DNA of 64,000 nucleotides from JAXLWB01 sp046328715 (lineage in GTDB: Bacteria; Chloroflexota; Anaerolineae; Caldilineales; Caldilineaceae). Of the stretch, positions 1-8,878 are shown piece after piece. The stretch covers positions 243,063-307,062 of the forward strand of contig JAXLWB010000004.1 of assembly GCA_046328715.1 (NCBI GenBank), read 5' to 3'. Below the pieces are notes generated by a model that searched no databases, was not told the origin of the DNA, and saw only the letters and a list, made by a program, of their open reading frames with translations. A program made the position numbers and the translations under genes. Within the stretch, counting starts at the first letter, position 1; each line of letters begins with the position of its first letter.

Positions 1-890
1 TCCGTGGTACAAACCTGGGCACAAAGCTGCGGGCAGAGTCGTTCCAGAATCGAGCTTTGCAACAGAAAGTGTTGTAGCTGCTCGGGTTGACGCTGAAGCA
101 CTTCTTCGATCAGATAGTCCATCACATAGCGCTGGCTGCCGGTAAAGGAGCGGATAAAGGCAGCCGGATCTTCTTCCTCCTGTAGCGGTAAGGTCGCCAG
201 TTGCAGGCCCGCAATCCAACCTTCGGTGCGTTCTTCCAGGGCACTGACTTCGGCAGACGTTACCTTGCCAATCGTCTGTGCCAGATACGATTCGATCTCA
301 CCGCGCGAGAAGCGCAGATCGATGGCGCGTACATCTACCATCTGGCGACGTACACGCCAACGCGCCAGTGGCCAGGGCGGATCACTGCGTGTAGTCAAAT
401 AGAGGTGCAGGTTGGGCGAGAGATGTTCGATGAAAAAGATTAGCGCATGATGGATGACTGATGCTGCAATCAAGTGATAATCGTCCAGCACCAGAACGAT
501 TTCGGACGGGATCGTGTGGAGTTCGTTGATTAAGGTGGTGACAACGCCATTCCAGTCGGGTGCCTGCGATGATTCGAGCAGGGGCTGAAGGGTGACGCCC
601 AGGGTTGGCATGAGCGTCTGTAGCGACGCAATCAAGTAACTGAAGAAGCGCACTGGGTCATTGTCGCTCTCTTCCAGGGTGAGCCACGCCATTACTGGTG
701 CTTGATTGCCGAGGCGTGTGCGCAGATAGTGTAACCAATCGACGACCGCCATCGTCTTGCCGGAGCCGGTGGTAGCTGAAACAATCGTCAACCGCGCGGA
801 GAGGCCTACTTCCAACTTGTCGAAAAGCCGGGGTCTAGAGATGATCGGAGTGCAGCGCCGCGGAATAAAGAATTTTGTTGCCAATAACAT
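1..890 (-). CDS. MalT-like LuxR-family ATP-dependent transcriptional regulator (N-terminal part, runs off the window)
   Basis: Reading the minus strand from the ATG at 890 gives an uninterrupted frame to base 1. The protein begins MLLATKFFIPRR, the usual opening of large MalT/STAND-type regulators, followed by a Walker A segment (SATTGSGKT, about residues 45-53), a Walker B-like stretch (EIVLVLDDYHLI) and an arginine-rich sensor-like region (TTRSDPPWPLARWRVR). The family is a signal-responsive ATPase whose C-terminal LuxR helix-turn-helix would lie outside the window. The downstream arm resembles the complete homologue at 25113-27848 (both contain an ALxxRTEGWxAGLQLA-type block). I see no strong ribosome-binding site before 890. 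The ligand cannot be deduced. Confidence 0.85.
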   Translation of the reverse strand, partial: MLLATKFFIPRRCTPIISRPRLFDKLEVGLSARLTIVSATTGSGKTMAVVDWLHYLRTRLGNQAPVMAWLTLEESDNDPVRFFSYLIASLQTLMPTLGVTLQPLLESSQAPDWNGVVTTLINELHTIPSEIVLVLDDYHLIAASVIHHALIFFIEHLSPNLHLYLTTRSDPPWPLARWRVRRQMVDVRAIDLRFSRGEIESYLAQTIGKVTSAEVSALEERTEGWIAGLQLATLPLQEEEDPAAFIRSFTGSQRYVMDYLIEEVLQRQPEQLQHFLLQSSILERLCPQLCAQVCTT

Positions 891-940
891 GCCACATAGC
901 TTACCCGACTGTAATTTGTATTGCAAACTGCATTACCGGT

Positions 941-1846
941 TCATTGCTCCCTGGCTTTGGCTGCCGCAATATGTTTGGCGATCTCTTCGGCAAAGCGTAA
1001 TTCGCTGTTATCCTGCGGGGCGTAACCAATAATCTTGCGCGCATTGACAATGCTCCAAAAAGCCTGCGAGTTGGCACTGATGCCGTAGAAAATTTGAAAC
1101 GGCACACCCTGGGCATCTCGGATCTCTTCCGTCTCGATGCTCTTGACAAACAGTTGTTGCATGTCCCGTTCGCTAATATAGACCGCTAGGGCACGCCGCA
1201 TGCGGCGCAGATCGCCCAACTCAATGCGGTCGAGGTCATCTTCGCGCGGGCCGCCGATGCGAATCTGCACCACTTGCAAAGGCTGCCGTGGCGTTGCTGC
1301 CTGCGCCGCTATGGTGTGCAAAGCAGGAGTCGGCTGTTGACCGCAGGCAAAAACAAAGCCTAGATGTTCGTAGACCTCCTTGGCCCAGCCGTAATAATTG
1401 TCGGAGAGAGCACGCTGATCGGGATCGACAAAGTCCATCTTGTGGTCGAGAATCAGCCGTTCGTAATAGTCGGCGGCATGGTTCGAACTGGCCATCACCA
1501 CCCGGCGCACTCCTTCTTCCAGGGCAGTCTGAAAAATGTTATAGGCCATCTGCACGTTGGCAAATTCGTTGGAGAAGCGCTCATCGCTGTCATTGCCAGC
1601 GCTAGGGTTTGAACTGCCTACAAAACCAAAATGTACGACCGCATCAGCTCCAGCAAAGTGGTGGCGATAGGCATCCCGGTTGCGATCCACCAGATCGGCT
1701 ATCTGAATCTCGGGAATCTCCACTCCCTCGCGTGTGATTTTGCGCACATCGAGTAGAACCAATTCATAACGCTCACGCAGCGCAGGCAATACCTGTCCCG
1801 CAATCTTGCCCGCAGCACCGGTGACAACCACTTTTCGTTTGGTCAT
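941..1846 (-). CDS. NAD-dependent epimerase/dehydratase family protein, uronate dehydrogenase-like
   Basis: 301 aa. I chose the ATG at 1846 because AAAGGA precedes it; a start at 1873 would add nine unlikely residues. The Rossmann motif TGAAGKIAG is at about residues 9-17, a conserved ASSNH block at about 119-123 and the catalytic YxxxK (YGWAK) at about 152-156. The ASSNH block and the C-terminal G(I/A)SAN ... GYAPQDN segment resemble uronate dehydrogenases, which oxidise galacturonate or glucuronate to aldarolactones with NAD. The stretch after YGWAK (Gln/Pro/Ala-rich, about 165-190) is unusual and may be a lineage insertion. It follows the ABC exporter gene by 42 nt, with a hairpin in the gap. 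Substrate is inferred, the fold is clear. Confidence 0.75.
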   Translation of the reverse strand: MTKRKVVVTGAAGKIAGQVLPALRERYELVLLDVRKITREGVEIPEIQIADLVDRNRDAYRHHFAGADAVVHFGFVGSSNPSAGNDSDERFSNEFANVQMAYNIFQTALEEGVRRVVMASSNHAADYYERLILDHKMDFVDPDQRALSDNYYGWAKEVYEHLGFVFACGQQPTPALHTIAAQAATPRQPLQVVQIRIGGPREDDLDRIELGDLRRMRRALAVYISERDMQQLFVKSIETEEIRDAQGVPFQIFYGISANSQAFWSIVNARKIIGYAPQDNSELRFAEEIAKHIAAAKAREQ

Positions 1847-1864
1847 GATTTTTTCCTTTGTTGT

Positions 1865-1892
1865 GTAGGACAAGAATGTATTCTTGTCCTAC
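1865..1892. repeat. Perfect 12-bp hairpin overlapping the stop codon of the upstream ABC gene
   Basis: GTAGGACAAGAA, a 4-nt loop and the exact reverse complement. The TAG stop of the exporter gene (1889-1891) lies inside one arm, and the next gene's ribosome-binding site follows. It may stabilise the upstream message or act as a weak terminator; there is no U-tract. Confidence 0.7.
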
Positions 1893-3691
1893 AGATGTTG
1901 ATGTAACCGTGCGTAGTAGCCGCCCTTTTCAAGGAGTGACTGATGATCGCCCTCCTCGACAATGCGCCCCTTTTCCATCACGATGATACGGTCGGCGTTA
2001 CGCACTGTGCTTAGGCGGTGAGCGATCACGACACTGGTGCGGCTACGCAGGATACGAGCTAACGCCTCCTGGATCAGCGCTTCGGTGGCGGTGTCGATGC
2101 TGCTGGTGGCTTCGTCAAGCACGAGTACTGCATTCGGGCTATGAGCAAGGGCACGAGCCAATGCCAACAGTTGCCGTTGTCCCTGCGAAAGATTGGCACC
2201 GCCCGCCATCACTTTGAAATCATAGCCGCCTGGCAACTGTTCAATAAAACGGGCGGCATTGCTCAATTCTGCTGCCGAATGAAGTTGCTCTTCGCTGATG
2301 TCCTGACGAAATAGCGTGATGTTGTGGCGAATCGAGCCTTCGAGGCAGACAGGATCTTGCGGCACGACCACGATCAAACGGCGCAGCTCTTCAATGCGCA
2401 GTTGGCGAATATCGATCCCATCGAGCAGAATGGCACCATCGGTTGGATCGTAGTAGCGGGCGAGCAGGCTGACCATGCTTGATTTGCCTGCGCCGGTTGC
2501 CCCAACAATCGCCAATGCTTGGCCGGCCGGGATGCGGATCGAAATATCCTTGAGCACCGGTTCTTCAGGCTTATAGGCGAACTTGACATGGTTGAACTCG
2601 ATTTCACCGCGCAAGGAAGCGATCGAAACGGGCTGGGCGGGGCTTTTGATCGAAGGTGCTGTCTGCAACATGCGGTAGATGCGTTCTGCTGCGCCAAGCG
2701 CAATCTGAATCGTGTTATACTCTTGCGAAAGGTTGAGGATGGGCTGAAAGGCGCGGTCGGTGTATTGAATAAAGGCCACCAGCACGCCCAAGGTTGCCCA
2801 GCCAGCCAGCACGCCCTTGCCGCCCCAATAGAGAATCATGCCCATGCCAAAGGCGGCCAGAATTTCCTGTACTGAGAGAAAGACGGCGCTGTGTTTGCGC
2901 AAGACAATCAGTGCGTGGCGGTAATTACCATTATAGATGTCATATTCTTCTTCACTTTCTTCCTGGTGACCAAAGAGCTGGACTACGGTCATGCCATGTA
3001 GACGCTCGTTGAGGAAGCTGCTGATGCGCGCCAGTGCTGCTCGTTCACCGGTGGAGGATTGGCGAATACGTCGCCGGAAAAAGCGTGTTGCAATTGTCAC
3101 CAGTGGCAAGACAGAAAGCGCCAACAACGCCAGTTGCCAATTCTGCGCCAACATCACCGCCACAATCACAATCAACGTGATGCCTTCCACCAGGATGACC
3201 ACGATGCTGTTCGAGAGCAGGGCATTGATCGTGTCGATGTCGCTGGTGAGACGGGCTACCAATTCGCCAATTGGCGTGCGGTTAAGAAATGCGTAATCCT
3301 GCGTAAAGATGTGATTGAAGAGCTTGGATCGTAGATCGGCCAGGGCACGTTGGGCAGCCATCTGGAGAAAATAAGTGTAACCGAGCGTGATCAAATAGCT
3401 CGCCACTGCGGTGAAGCCATAGAGCAGTGACAATTGCCAAAGCGTTGCAACTTCACCGCGGGCGATCGGGCCATCGATTGCCTGTTGCAACAGATAGGGT
3501 GGCACCACGTTCAATCCGGCGACCACGGCCATCAAGAGCAAAGCCAATACAGTCCACAGCCAGTAGGGGCGCAACACCCCACCCACCAATTTAAAGAGTG
3601 CAATGTCCTGGCTGGCTACATCTGTCTGCGCTGCTTCCCTGGTCTGCTCCTGGGGGCGAAACAACCTACCTGCAAGTAGTGATTTGAACAA
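1889..3691 (-). CDS. ABC exporter half-transporter, canonical ATPase subunit
   Basis: 600 aa from TTG 3691, chosen because GAGGG stands at a good distance upstream and the alternative GTG at 3733 lies inside a stable hairpin. N-terminal ABC_membrane domain with six predicted helices (about residues 40-330) followed by an ATPase: Walker A GATGAGKSS (about 397), Q-loop VVPQD, signature LSQGQ (about 501), Walker B VLVLDEA and switch His in VIAHRLS. The catalytic Glu and His are present, but the signature has Gln for Gly. It follows a second half-transporter with a degenerate site, so the two likely form a heterodimeric type IV exporter (BmrCD/LmrCD-like) for drugs or lipids. The transported substrate is unknown. 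Confidence 0.88.
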   Translation of the reverse strand: MFKSLLAGRLFRPQEQTREAAQTDVASQDIALFKLVGGVLRPYWLWTVLALLLMAVVAGLNVVPPYLLQQAIDGPIARGEVATLWQLSLLYGFTAVASYLITLGYTYFLQMAAQRALADLRSKLFNHIFTQDYAFLNRTPIGELVARLTSDIDTINALLSNSIVVILVEGITLIVIVAVMLAQNWQLALLALSVLPLVTIATRFFRRRIRQSSTGERAALARISSFLNERLHGMTVVQLFGHQEESEEEYDIYNGNYRHALIVLRKHSAVFLSVQEILAAFGMGMILYWGGKGVLAGWATLGVLVAFIQYTDRAFQPILNLSQEYNTIQIALGAAERIYRMLQTAPSIKSPAQPVSIASLRGEIEFNHVKFAYKPEEPVLKDISIRIPAGQALAIVGATGAGKSSMVSLLARYYDPTDGAILLDGIDIRQLRIEELRRLIVVVPQDPVCLEGSIRHNITLFRQDISEEQLHSAAELSNAARFIEQLPGGYDFKVMAGGANLSQGQRQLLALARALAHSPNAVLVLDEATSSIDTATEALIQEALARILRSRTSVVIAHRLSTVRNADRIIVMEKGRIVEEGDHQSLLEKGGYYARLHQHL

Positions 3692-3718
3692 TATTTTACC
3701 CTCGATTCCTGAGAAAAC

Positions 3719-3747
3719 GCTGACGCCGACCACAGGTCGGCGTCAGC
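3719..3747. repeat. Perfect 13-bp GC-rich hairpin between the two exporter genes
   Basis: GCTGACGCCGACC, loop ACA, then its exact complement. It contains the TGA stop (3743-3745) of the upstream exporter gene. On the minus strand GTTTTCTC follows, so it could partly terminate or protect the upstream message. It also argues against initiation at GTG 3733. Confidence 0.7.
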
Positions 3748-5494
3748 CCTTCATCTTGTCACTCTCCGCCTGTTCCTGCTCACGGCGGACCATGGCGGCG
3801 TATTGACCATCCAGCGCCATCAGCGCGGCATGATTGCCGCGCTCGACAATTTCACCGTCGTTCAACACGATAATTTCATTGGCATGTTCGACTGCGGCCA
3901 TACGCTGGCTCACGATCAAAGTGGTGCATTGCGCATGGGCCTTGCGCAGCTCGTTGATGATTTCGGCGGAGGTCTTGACATCGATGCTGGCTAACGAATC
4001 GTCCAAGATCAGGATCTTGGGGCTGCGCACTAAAGCTCGTGCTAGCGCTGTGCGTTGCTTCTGCCCACCCGATAAAGTTGCGCCACGTTCGCCAACAATC
4101 GTATCCAGCCCTTGAGGAAGTTGCGAAAGGTCATTGCTCAAGCGGGCACGCTGCATGGCTTTGAGGATCTCTTCGTCTCCTTTGCTCAGATTGCCAATGG
4201 CGATATTCTTGCGCAGCGCCATGCTAAAAAGTAGTGTCTCCTGGGGAACATAGACCACGGCGTCGCGTAAGGCCGCTAATTTGAGCGAGGTGAGCTTGTG
4301 CCCATCGACGCGTATGTTGCCTTCGCTCGGCTCGTAGATGCGGCCGATCAGGCTGATCAGCATGCTTTTGCCCGAGCCGGTGGGGCCAACAATGCCGAGC
4401 GTGTTGCCAACGGGCAGGTCGATATCGACATGACGCAGGATCCAGCGCTTTTGATCTTCGGACCAGACGCTGACATCCTCAAACTGGAGATGGCCGTGCA
4501 GGGCAGGGCTGAGCGCACGGTCCGAATCGCGGATGCGGGGAAGACGTTGCAACACTTCACCGATCCGTGCGGCACCGGCGCTGCCTTGCTGGAGCCGTTC
4601 AAAGGCACCAGTGATCTGCCGCGTGGCACTGTTGAGCAACCCCAGATAGACGATAAATTGTACATACTCCCCGACCGTCATCTGGTGTTGAATGATCATC
4701 AAGCCGCCGATCAGCACAATCAAAGTGGCGGCCAAGCGCACCATTAAGCTGGGGAGGGGTGAAATAATACCCGATTGCACTACAAATTTCAGGTTCTTCT
4801 CGACATAGACCCGGTTGGTGTCAACCAGCGCCTCGCCGACGGCCTTCTCTTGCGAATAGGCGGTCAACATACGGGCCGCATTCAAATGTTCCTGGAGAAA
4901 GGCCGAAATTCGGGCAATCTCGCGCTCGACCTGGACAAAGGATTGTTCGAGCCGTTGCCCCAACCAAACCTGGGCTACAATGCTGATCAAGAGCAAAACG
5001 ACCACAATCGCCGCCAAGAGTGGACTGGAAAGCGCCATCAGGCTGCTGCCGATCACGAGCAGAAAGATTGAATGGATTGACATCTGGAAGCCAGCACTGT
5101 AGAAGCGCCAGATGTAGATAAAGTCGTTGGTGGCGCGCGAGAGCAGATCTCCTGTGCCGTACTCCTGGCGTGTCTGCTGGTCAAAGCTGAGCACATGATG
5201 GAAGAAGTCTTTACTCATCTGGTAGCTGACCCCAGCGGCAATTTCACCGGTGAGCATACGCAACAGGTAGCGAAAGATCGCCAGCGTAATGGAAAGTGCG
5301 ACCAACCCCAACGAGTAAAGAATGAGCGTGCGGGTGTCGATCCCATTGCCGAGCGCATCAATGCCCCAACCAAGCAAGGTTGGGCTAAAGGCGCTGGCAC
5401 CGGCACCGATTAGTGCATAAAGCGATCCTAGCCAGAGGGCACGATGCCAGGGGCGCATGTAGGGGAGTAAGATCCGGAGTCCTTGATAGTGCAT
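3743..5494 (-). CDS. ABC exporter half-transporter, degenerate ATPase subunit
   Basis: 583 aa from ATG 5494 (MHYQGLRILLPYM). An extension to 5554 would be translated from an intergenic heptamer repeat and was rejected. Six-helix membrane domain, then Walker A GPTGSGKS (about 370-377), Q-loop VPQET, canonical signature LSGGQ, and Walker B LILDDS in which Asp replaces the catalytic Glu. The switch histidine is Gln (VSQRMA). This Asp/Gln pair marks the catalytically impaired half of heterodimeric exporters, complementing the downstream gene whose Walker B and His are intact. The two genes are 51 nt apart, separated by a stable hairpin. The partner assignment is an inference from sequence. Confidence 0.88.
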   Translation of the reverse strand: MHYQGLRILLPYMRPWHRALWLGSLYALIGAGASAFSPTLLGWGIDALGNGIDTRTLILYSLGLVALSITLAIFRYLLRMLTGEIAAGVSYQMSKDFFHHVLSFDQQTRQEYGTGDLLSRATNDFIYIWRFYSAGFQMSIHSIFLLVIGSSLMALSSPLLAAIVVVLLLISIVAQVWLGQRLEQSFVQVEREIARISAFLQEHLNAARMLTAYSQEKAVGEALVDTNRVYVEKNLKFVVQSGIISPLPSLMVRLAATLIVLIGGLMIIQHQMTVGEYVQFIVYLGLLNSATRQITGAFERLQQGSAGAARIGEVLQRLPRIRDSDRALSPALHGHLQFEDVSVWSEDQKRWILRHVDIDLPVGNTLGIVGPTGSGKSMLISLIGRIYEPSEGNIRVDGHKLTSLKLAALRDAVVYVPQETLLFSMALRKNIAIGNLSKGDEEILKAMQRARLSNDLSQLPQGLDTIVGERGATLSGGQKQRTALARALVRSPKILILDDSLASIDVKTSAEIINELRKAHAQCTTLIVSQRMAAVEHANEIIVLNDGEIVERGNHAALMALDGQYAAMVRREQEQAESDKMKG

Positions 5495-5500
5495 GGTTCG

Positions 5501-5579
5501 ATTGTGGATTGCGAATTGCCAATTGCGAATGATGAATTGCGAATTCATTCGCAACTCGCCACTCGCAATTCGTAATTAA
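5501..5579. repeat. Degenerate heptamer-repeat hairpin (period 7)
   Basis: About six copies of an ATTGCGA-like heptamer run into their reverse complements (GCAACTC, GCCACTC, GCAATTC). It fills the gap between the exporter gene and the ElyC-like gene and belongs to the 7/8-bp-period family seen across the window. Confidence 0.7.
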
Positions 5580-5584
5580 CAATA

Positions 5585-6373
5585 TCAGAGCCAGCCACGC
5601 ATCCGGTAGACAACGATGCCAATCCATTCCTTGATGGCACGGGAAGTCAAATCGAGATCAGCGGAGGCGGGCAGCAGGTTGTAGAGTTGTAGACTGAGAT
5701 CCGCCTGGGTGTAGTGGGCCCAGTCGGCGTCGGTTACCTGATAATCGGTCGGCGCAGGGAGCACGTCGAAGCCTTGCTTCTTGAAGATTGCCACGGAGCG
5801 TGGCATATGCAATGCTGAAGTGACTAAGATAATGCGGCTAATACTCTTTGTAGCCAGCAGTGCACGGGTATCGATGGCATTTTCGTAGGTATTGTCCGAA
5901 GTCGATTCGAGCCAAAGCGCCTCCTGCGGTACACCCATTACATTGAGCAGTTGCGCCATCTCTTCCGCTTCGGAAGTTTCACCACTTTCTAAAAAAGGTT
6001 TACCACCACTCAACAACAAATGGGGAGCGGCCCCTTGTTTGTAAAGCCAGGCGGCATAGATCAACCGGTCCCCTTCCTCGCTGATTTCGGGCAATACACG
6101 AGGAGGCGAACCTGTTTTGCTCATCCCTCCCAACACCACAATTACATCCGCCTTGGGCACCACCGTCGGCGGGCGATACTGGCCTTCCAGCGTCTGCACC
6201 AGGGCCATGGTCACAAAGCGATTCCCTCCGAGCCAAAGTGCCAGCAATGCCACCACTAGCAACAGACTCTGCCAACGCCGCCTCCGAAAGAGCAGCGCCA
6301 GGATCAATAAGATCGACGCCAGCCCGACCGGATAAATAAACAGGGGTAGAAATTTAGATAAGAAAAGAAACAT
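5585..6373 (-). CDS. ElyC/SanA/YdcF family membrane protein (DUF218)
   Basis: 262 aa, ATG start. Two N-terminal hydrophobic segments (about residues 8-30 and 33-52) precede a DUF218 domain opening with ADVIVVLGGM and containing LLLSGGK, an ES(T)SDNTYENA block and the RIILVTSALHMPRS segment typical of the family. Members act at the cell envelope in peptidoglycan or undecaprenyl-carrier homeostasis, although the reaction is unproven. It lies between the ABC exporter pair and mannose-6-phosphate isomerase, all on the minus strand, with a heptamer hairpin on each side. The ribosome-binding site is weak. Confidence 0.8.
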   Translation of the reverse strand: MFLFLSKFLPLFIYPVGLASILLILALLFRRRRWQSLLLVVALLALWLGGNRFVTMALVQTLEGQYRPPTVVPKADVIVVLGGMSKTGSPPRVLPEISEEGDRLIYAAWLYKQGAAPHLLLSGGKPFLESGETSEAEEMAQLLNVMGVPQEALWLESTSDNTYENAIDTRALLATKSISRIILVTSALHMPRSVAIFKKQGFDVLPAPTDYQVTDADWAHYTQADLSLQLYNLLPASADLDLTSRAIKEWIGIVVYRMRGWL

Positions 6374-6392
6374 GGCTTGAAGAAAGAAGCAG

Positions 6393-6427
6393 AATGGTTA
6401 ATGGGGAGCGGTGAATCATTAACCATT
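6393..6427. repeat. Small heptamer-period hairpin
   Basis: AATGGTTAATG and its exact complement CATTAACCATT, separated by 13 nt, sit just upstream of the ElyC-like start and 24 nt or so from the manA stop. The surrounding bases keep a 7-bp rhythm. Confidence 0.6.
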
Positions 6428-7409
6428 AATCCGGTACAAACACCCTCAGCAATGTACTCGCCTCATCTGCGATTACCTGAAATTCACCCAGTGCGGCGGG
6501 TAGTAACACCCAGTTGACCCCCTTCAGCGTGACTGGATCGCCTTCCCATTCGACCGTGGCTTGCCCTTCCAGCACTGCCCAGATCTCAAAGCTATCCCCG
6601 TCACACTCACCGAAGAATTCGTCGCCCGGGCTAAGGTGAATCCGTTCGGTCTGGAAGTATTCACACTCGGCCAATAACTCAACCTTCATCGTCTCATCTT
6701 CGATCAGCACCATCGGCTTGACCGCCGCGGGTTCAACCTGTTCAAAGTTGAGCACATCCATCGACTGCTCGATGTGCAAAGGGCGAGGACGTCCCCAATC
6801 GTAGATGCGATAGGTCGTGTCGCTGTTCTGTTGAATCTCGGCCACCATGATGCCAGGGCCGAGGGCATGGATCGTGCCTGCGGGGACAAAGACCACATCT
6901 CCTGGCTTCACGGGCAGGCGGTGAAGCGAGTCGGCGGCGCGGCCCTCGGCAAGCTCCTGGGCGTAGCGTTCACGGGTTACACCCGCTTGAAAGCCATAGA
7001 TTAACTCGGCCCCAGGCTCGGCAAAGAGCACGACCCACATCTCGGTTTTACCCCATTCCTTCTCATGTTCCAGGCCGTATTCATCGTCAGGGTGTACCTG
7101 CACAGACAACCAGCGGTTGGCGTCCAGGATCTTGATCAGCAGCGGAAAGCGCCCCATCTCCAATGCATCCAGGTTGCGTTCGCCGACTAGATCTTCGCCC
7201 CATTCGCTCATCACTTCGGGCAAACTCTTGCCTGCCAGCGGCCCCTGATTGACGATGCTCGAACCATTGGGATGGGCAGCAATATCCCAGCTTTCGGCCA
7301 CAATGCCCTCGGGAATCTTGCGTCCGAGTTTACTTTCCAAATTGCGTCCACCCCAGGGATAGTCTTTAAAGACAGGGTCGAAAGTGAGCGGATAAAGTGG
7401 AGTCGTCAT
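6426..7409 (-). CDS. manA: Mannose-6-phosphate isomerase, class I (type I phosphomannose isomerase)
   Basis: 327 aa starting MTTPLYPLTF; the longer frame to 7451 begins with a TTG/GTG-type extension unlike the family. The cupin domain shows KDYPWGG near the N-terminus, the zinc-site segment QVHPDDEYG with a following TEMW (about residues 95-120), and VPAGTIHALGPG plus an EIQQNSDTTYRIYDW block typical of the short bacterial ManA/phosphomannose isomerases. It interconverts fructose-6-phosphate and mannose-6-phosphate, feeding GDP-mannose and glycan synthesis. It is followed on the same strand by ElyC-like and preceded by an AI-2E permease. Confident. Confidence 0.92.
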   Translation of the reverse strand: MTTPLYPLTFDPVFKDYPWGGRNLESKLGRKIPEGIVAESWDIAAHPNGSSIVNQGPLAGKSLPEVMSEWGEDLVGERNLDALEMGRFPLLIKILDANRWLSVQVHPDDEYGLEHEKEWGKTEMWVVLFAEPGAELIYGFQAGVTRERYAQELAEGRAADSLHRLPVKPGDVVFVPAGTIHALGPGIMVAEIQQNSDTTYRIYDWGRPRPLHIEQSMDVLNFEQVEPAAVKPMVLIEDETMKVELLAECEYFQTERIHLSPGDEFFGECDGDSFEIWAVLEGQATVEWEGDPVTLKGVNWVLLPAALGEFQVIADEASTLLRVFVPD

Positions 7410-7441
7410 AAGTCTATCTTTGCTCGATTCGTTTTGTTCAA

Positions 7442-8752
7442 TTACCACCATCTACGAAGCCAGGTAGCCAGCCGCCTGGGGTGCTGATTCACTTTCGGTA
7501 TCACTTCCGGCTCGGGAAACGGTGGCAGGTCGAGAAGCTTGCGCCAGCCATAACTGCCTAATAGCTTGATCGACGCCACCACTGGAGCCGCTAAGACTGC
7601 GCCCAAGATCCCCGCCAATGAAGCGCCCATGATCACGCTGATCATCACTAACAATTCATGCAGATCAAGCGCTCCGCCGACAATCCGTGGTACCAGCAGA
7701 TTGTTCTCCAGTTGTTGGATCAGCATCATTACCAACGCAACCGTCAGCGCATAATACAACGGCGATAGTTCAAGCCAGTTACTATCCTGAAAGATGGCCA
7801 CCAGGATCGCCGCCCCTGCGCTGACCAGAGGTCCGATAATCGGCAAAAACTCAAGCACACCAGCCAGAATGCCCAGTCCCAATGCATTGCTCACTCCGAG
7901 GATCGCCAGCGAGAGCCAGACTACCAGGAAGATCACCAAACCCAAGATGACCTGACCACGCAGGTAAGCGTTCCAGATACGGGTGAAATCGCGCAGCAAC
8001 CGCTCGGTATCCGCTCGATAGCCAGATTGCCCAGCCAATTCCACCAGACGATTGCCAATCTGACGGCTATCTTTGGCCAGGTAAAGTGAAATAATAAAGA
8101 TCAGCGCCAGATTGCTCACTGTGTTAACGGTTGCCCCAAAGATGCCGGTGATGAAGATGCCGCTGGTGCTAAAGACGGGACGAATCAACGAGGTCGCCTG
8201 CTGGGCAAGCGTTTGCAGTACGTTCCAGTTGATGATCGAACTCAGTGCGATTTGGATCGGACCAAAGGAGATGGTCTGGGCGGTTAAAGTCTCTACACGT
8301 CCTTGAAGGCGGGCAACCAATTCAGGTGCTGAATCAAAGAGGGCTACCAGACGTGAAATCTGTTCGACTGCGACAAAGCCAATAGCCGTGCTGGCGCCCA
8401 AGAAGAGCACGAGCAGCATCAGATAAATGAGCAAGGTCGCCAATCCACGTCTACCCTGAAACCGATCGGCCAACCAACTGATGGGTGGATTGAGCAGATA
8501 GGCCAGCATCGTCGCCAGGACCAACGGTGTCAATAACGACTGAAAGCGCCAAATCACCAACACCGCCAATGCCAACACGGCGACAGCGATGATCGATTTA
8601 GTAGCCACACTCCAGAGCGGTGACTGGTCGGCGTAGGTCGCCGGGATCACTACGCCGTCCACACCCACAGTCGCTTTTTCTATCGGTGCGGCGGCAGGCG
8701 CAATTGAAGTTGATTTCTTCTGCGCAATTGGCTGCTTGGGATTTCTTGCCAT
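7442..8752 (-). CDS. AI-2E family transporter / PerM-like permease
   Basis: 436 aa from ATG 8752 (MARNPKQPIAQ). After a 60-residue hydrophilic N-terminus there are about eight predicted membrane helices, with the family blocks MLAYLLNPPISWL, SLYLAKDSRQIG, GVLEFLPIIGPLVSAGAAI and LEFLP-type loops near the C-terminal half. The superfamily includes AI-2 exporters and Na+/H+ antiporter-like proteins; substrate cannot be told here. A TAAACT box lies 7 nt before the ATG and no Shine-Dalgarno is seen, so the message may be leaderless. The gene ends 33 nt before manA. Confidence 0.85.
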   Translation of the reverse strand: MARNPKQPIAQKKSTSIAPAAAPIEKATVGVDGVVIPATYADQSPLWSVATKSIIAVAVLALAVLVIWRFQSLLTPLVLATMLAYLLNPPISWLADRFQGRRGLATLLIYLMLLVLFLGASTAIGFVAVEQISRLVALFDSAPELVARLQGRVETLTAQTISFGPIQIALSSIINWNVLQTLAQQATSLIRPVFSTSGIFITGIFGATVNTVSNLALIFIISLYLAKDSRQIGNRLVELAGQSGYRADTERLLRDFTRIWNAYLRGQVILGLVIFLVVWLSLAILGVSNALGLGILAGVLEFLPIIGPLVSAGAAILVAIFQDSNWLELSPLYYALTVALVMMLIQQLENNLLVPRIVGGALDLHELLVMISVIMGASLAGILGAVLAAPVVASIKLLGSYGWRKLLDLPPFPEPEVIPKVNQHPRRLATWLRRWW

Positions 8753-8814
8753 AGTGTCTAGTTTACAATTGTGAGGGGCAGGATGCAAGATAAAAGAGGC
8801 AGAATGCTACATTG

Positions 8815-8878
8815 AGAGCCGTTAGCGTAAGCGTACGGTCGTGTGCGCTATGTTCCGCATGCTAACGCTGACGGCTCT
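8815..8878. repeat. Inverted pair of the dispersed CTNACG...GGCTCTG palindromic repeat
   Basis: AGAGCCGTTAGCGTAAGC (8815-8832) and GCTAACGCTGACGGCTCT (8861-8878) match as inverted copies at 16 of 18 positions. The right arm contains the TAG stop of the glycosyltransferase gene and encodes its last residues. Related copies occur at 34024, 50813-50892 and 60678. Confidence 0.65.
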
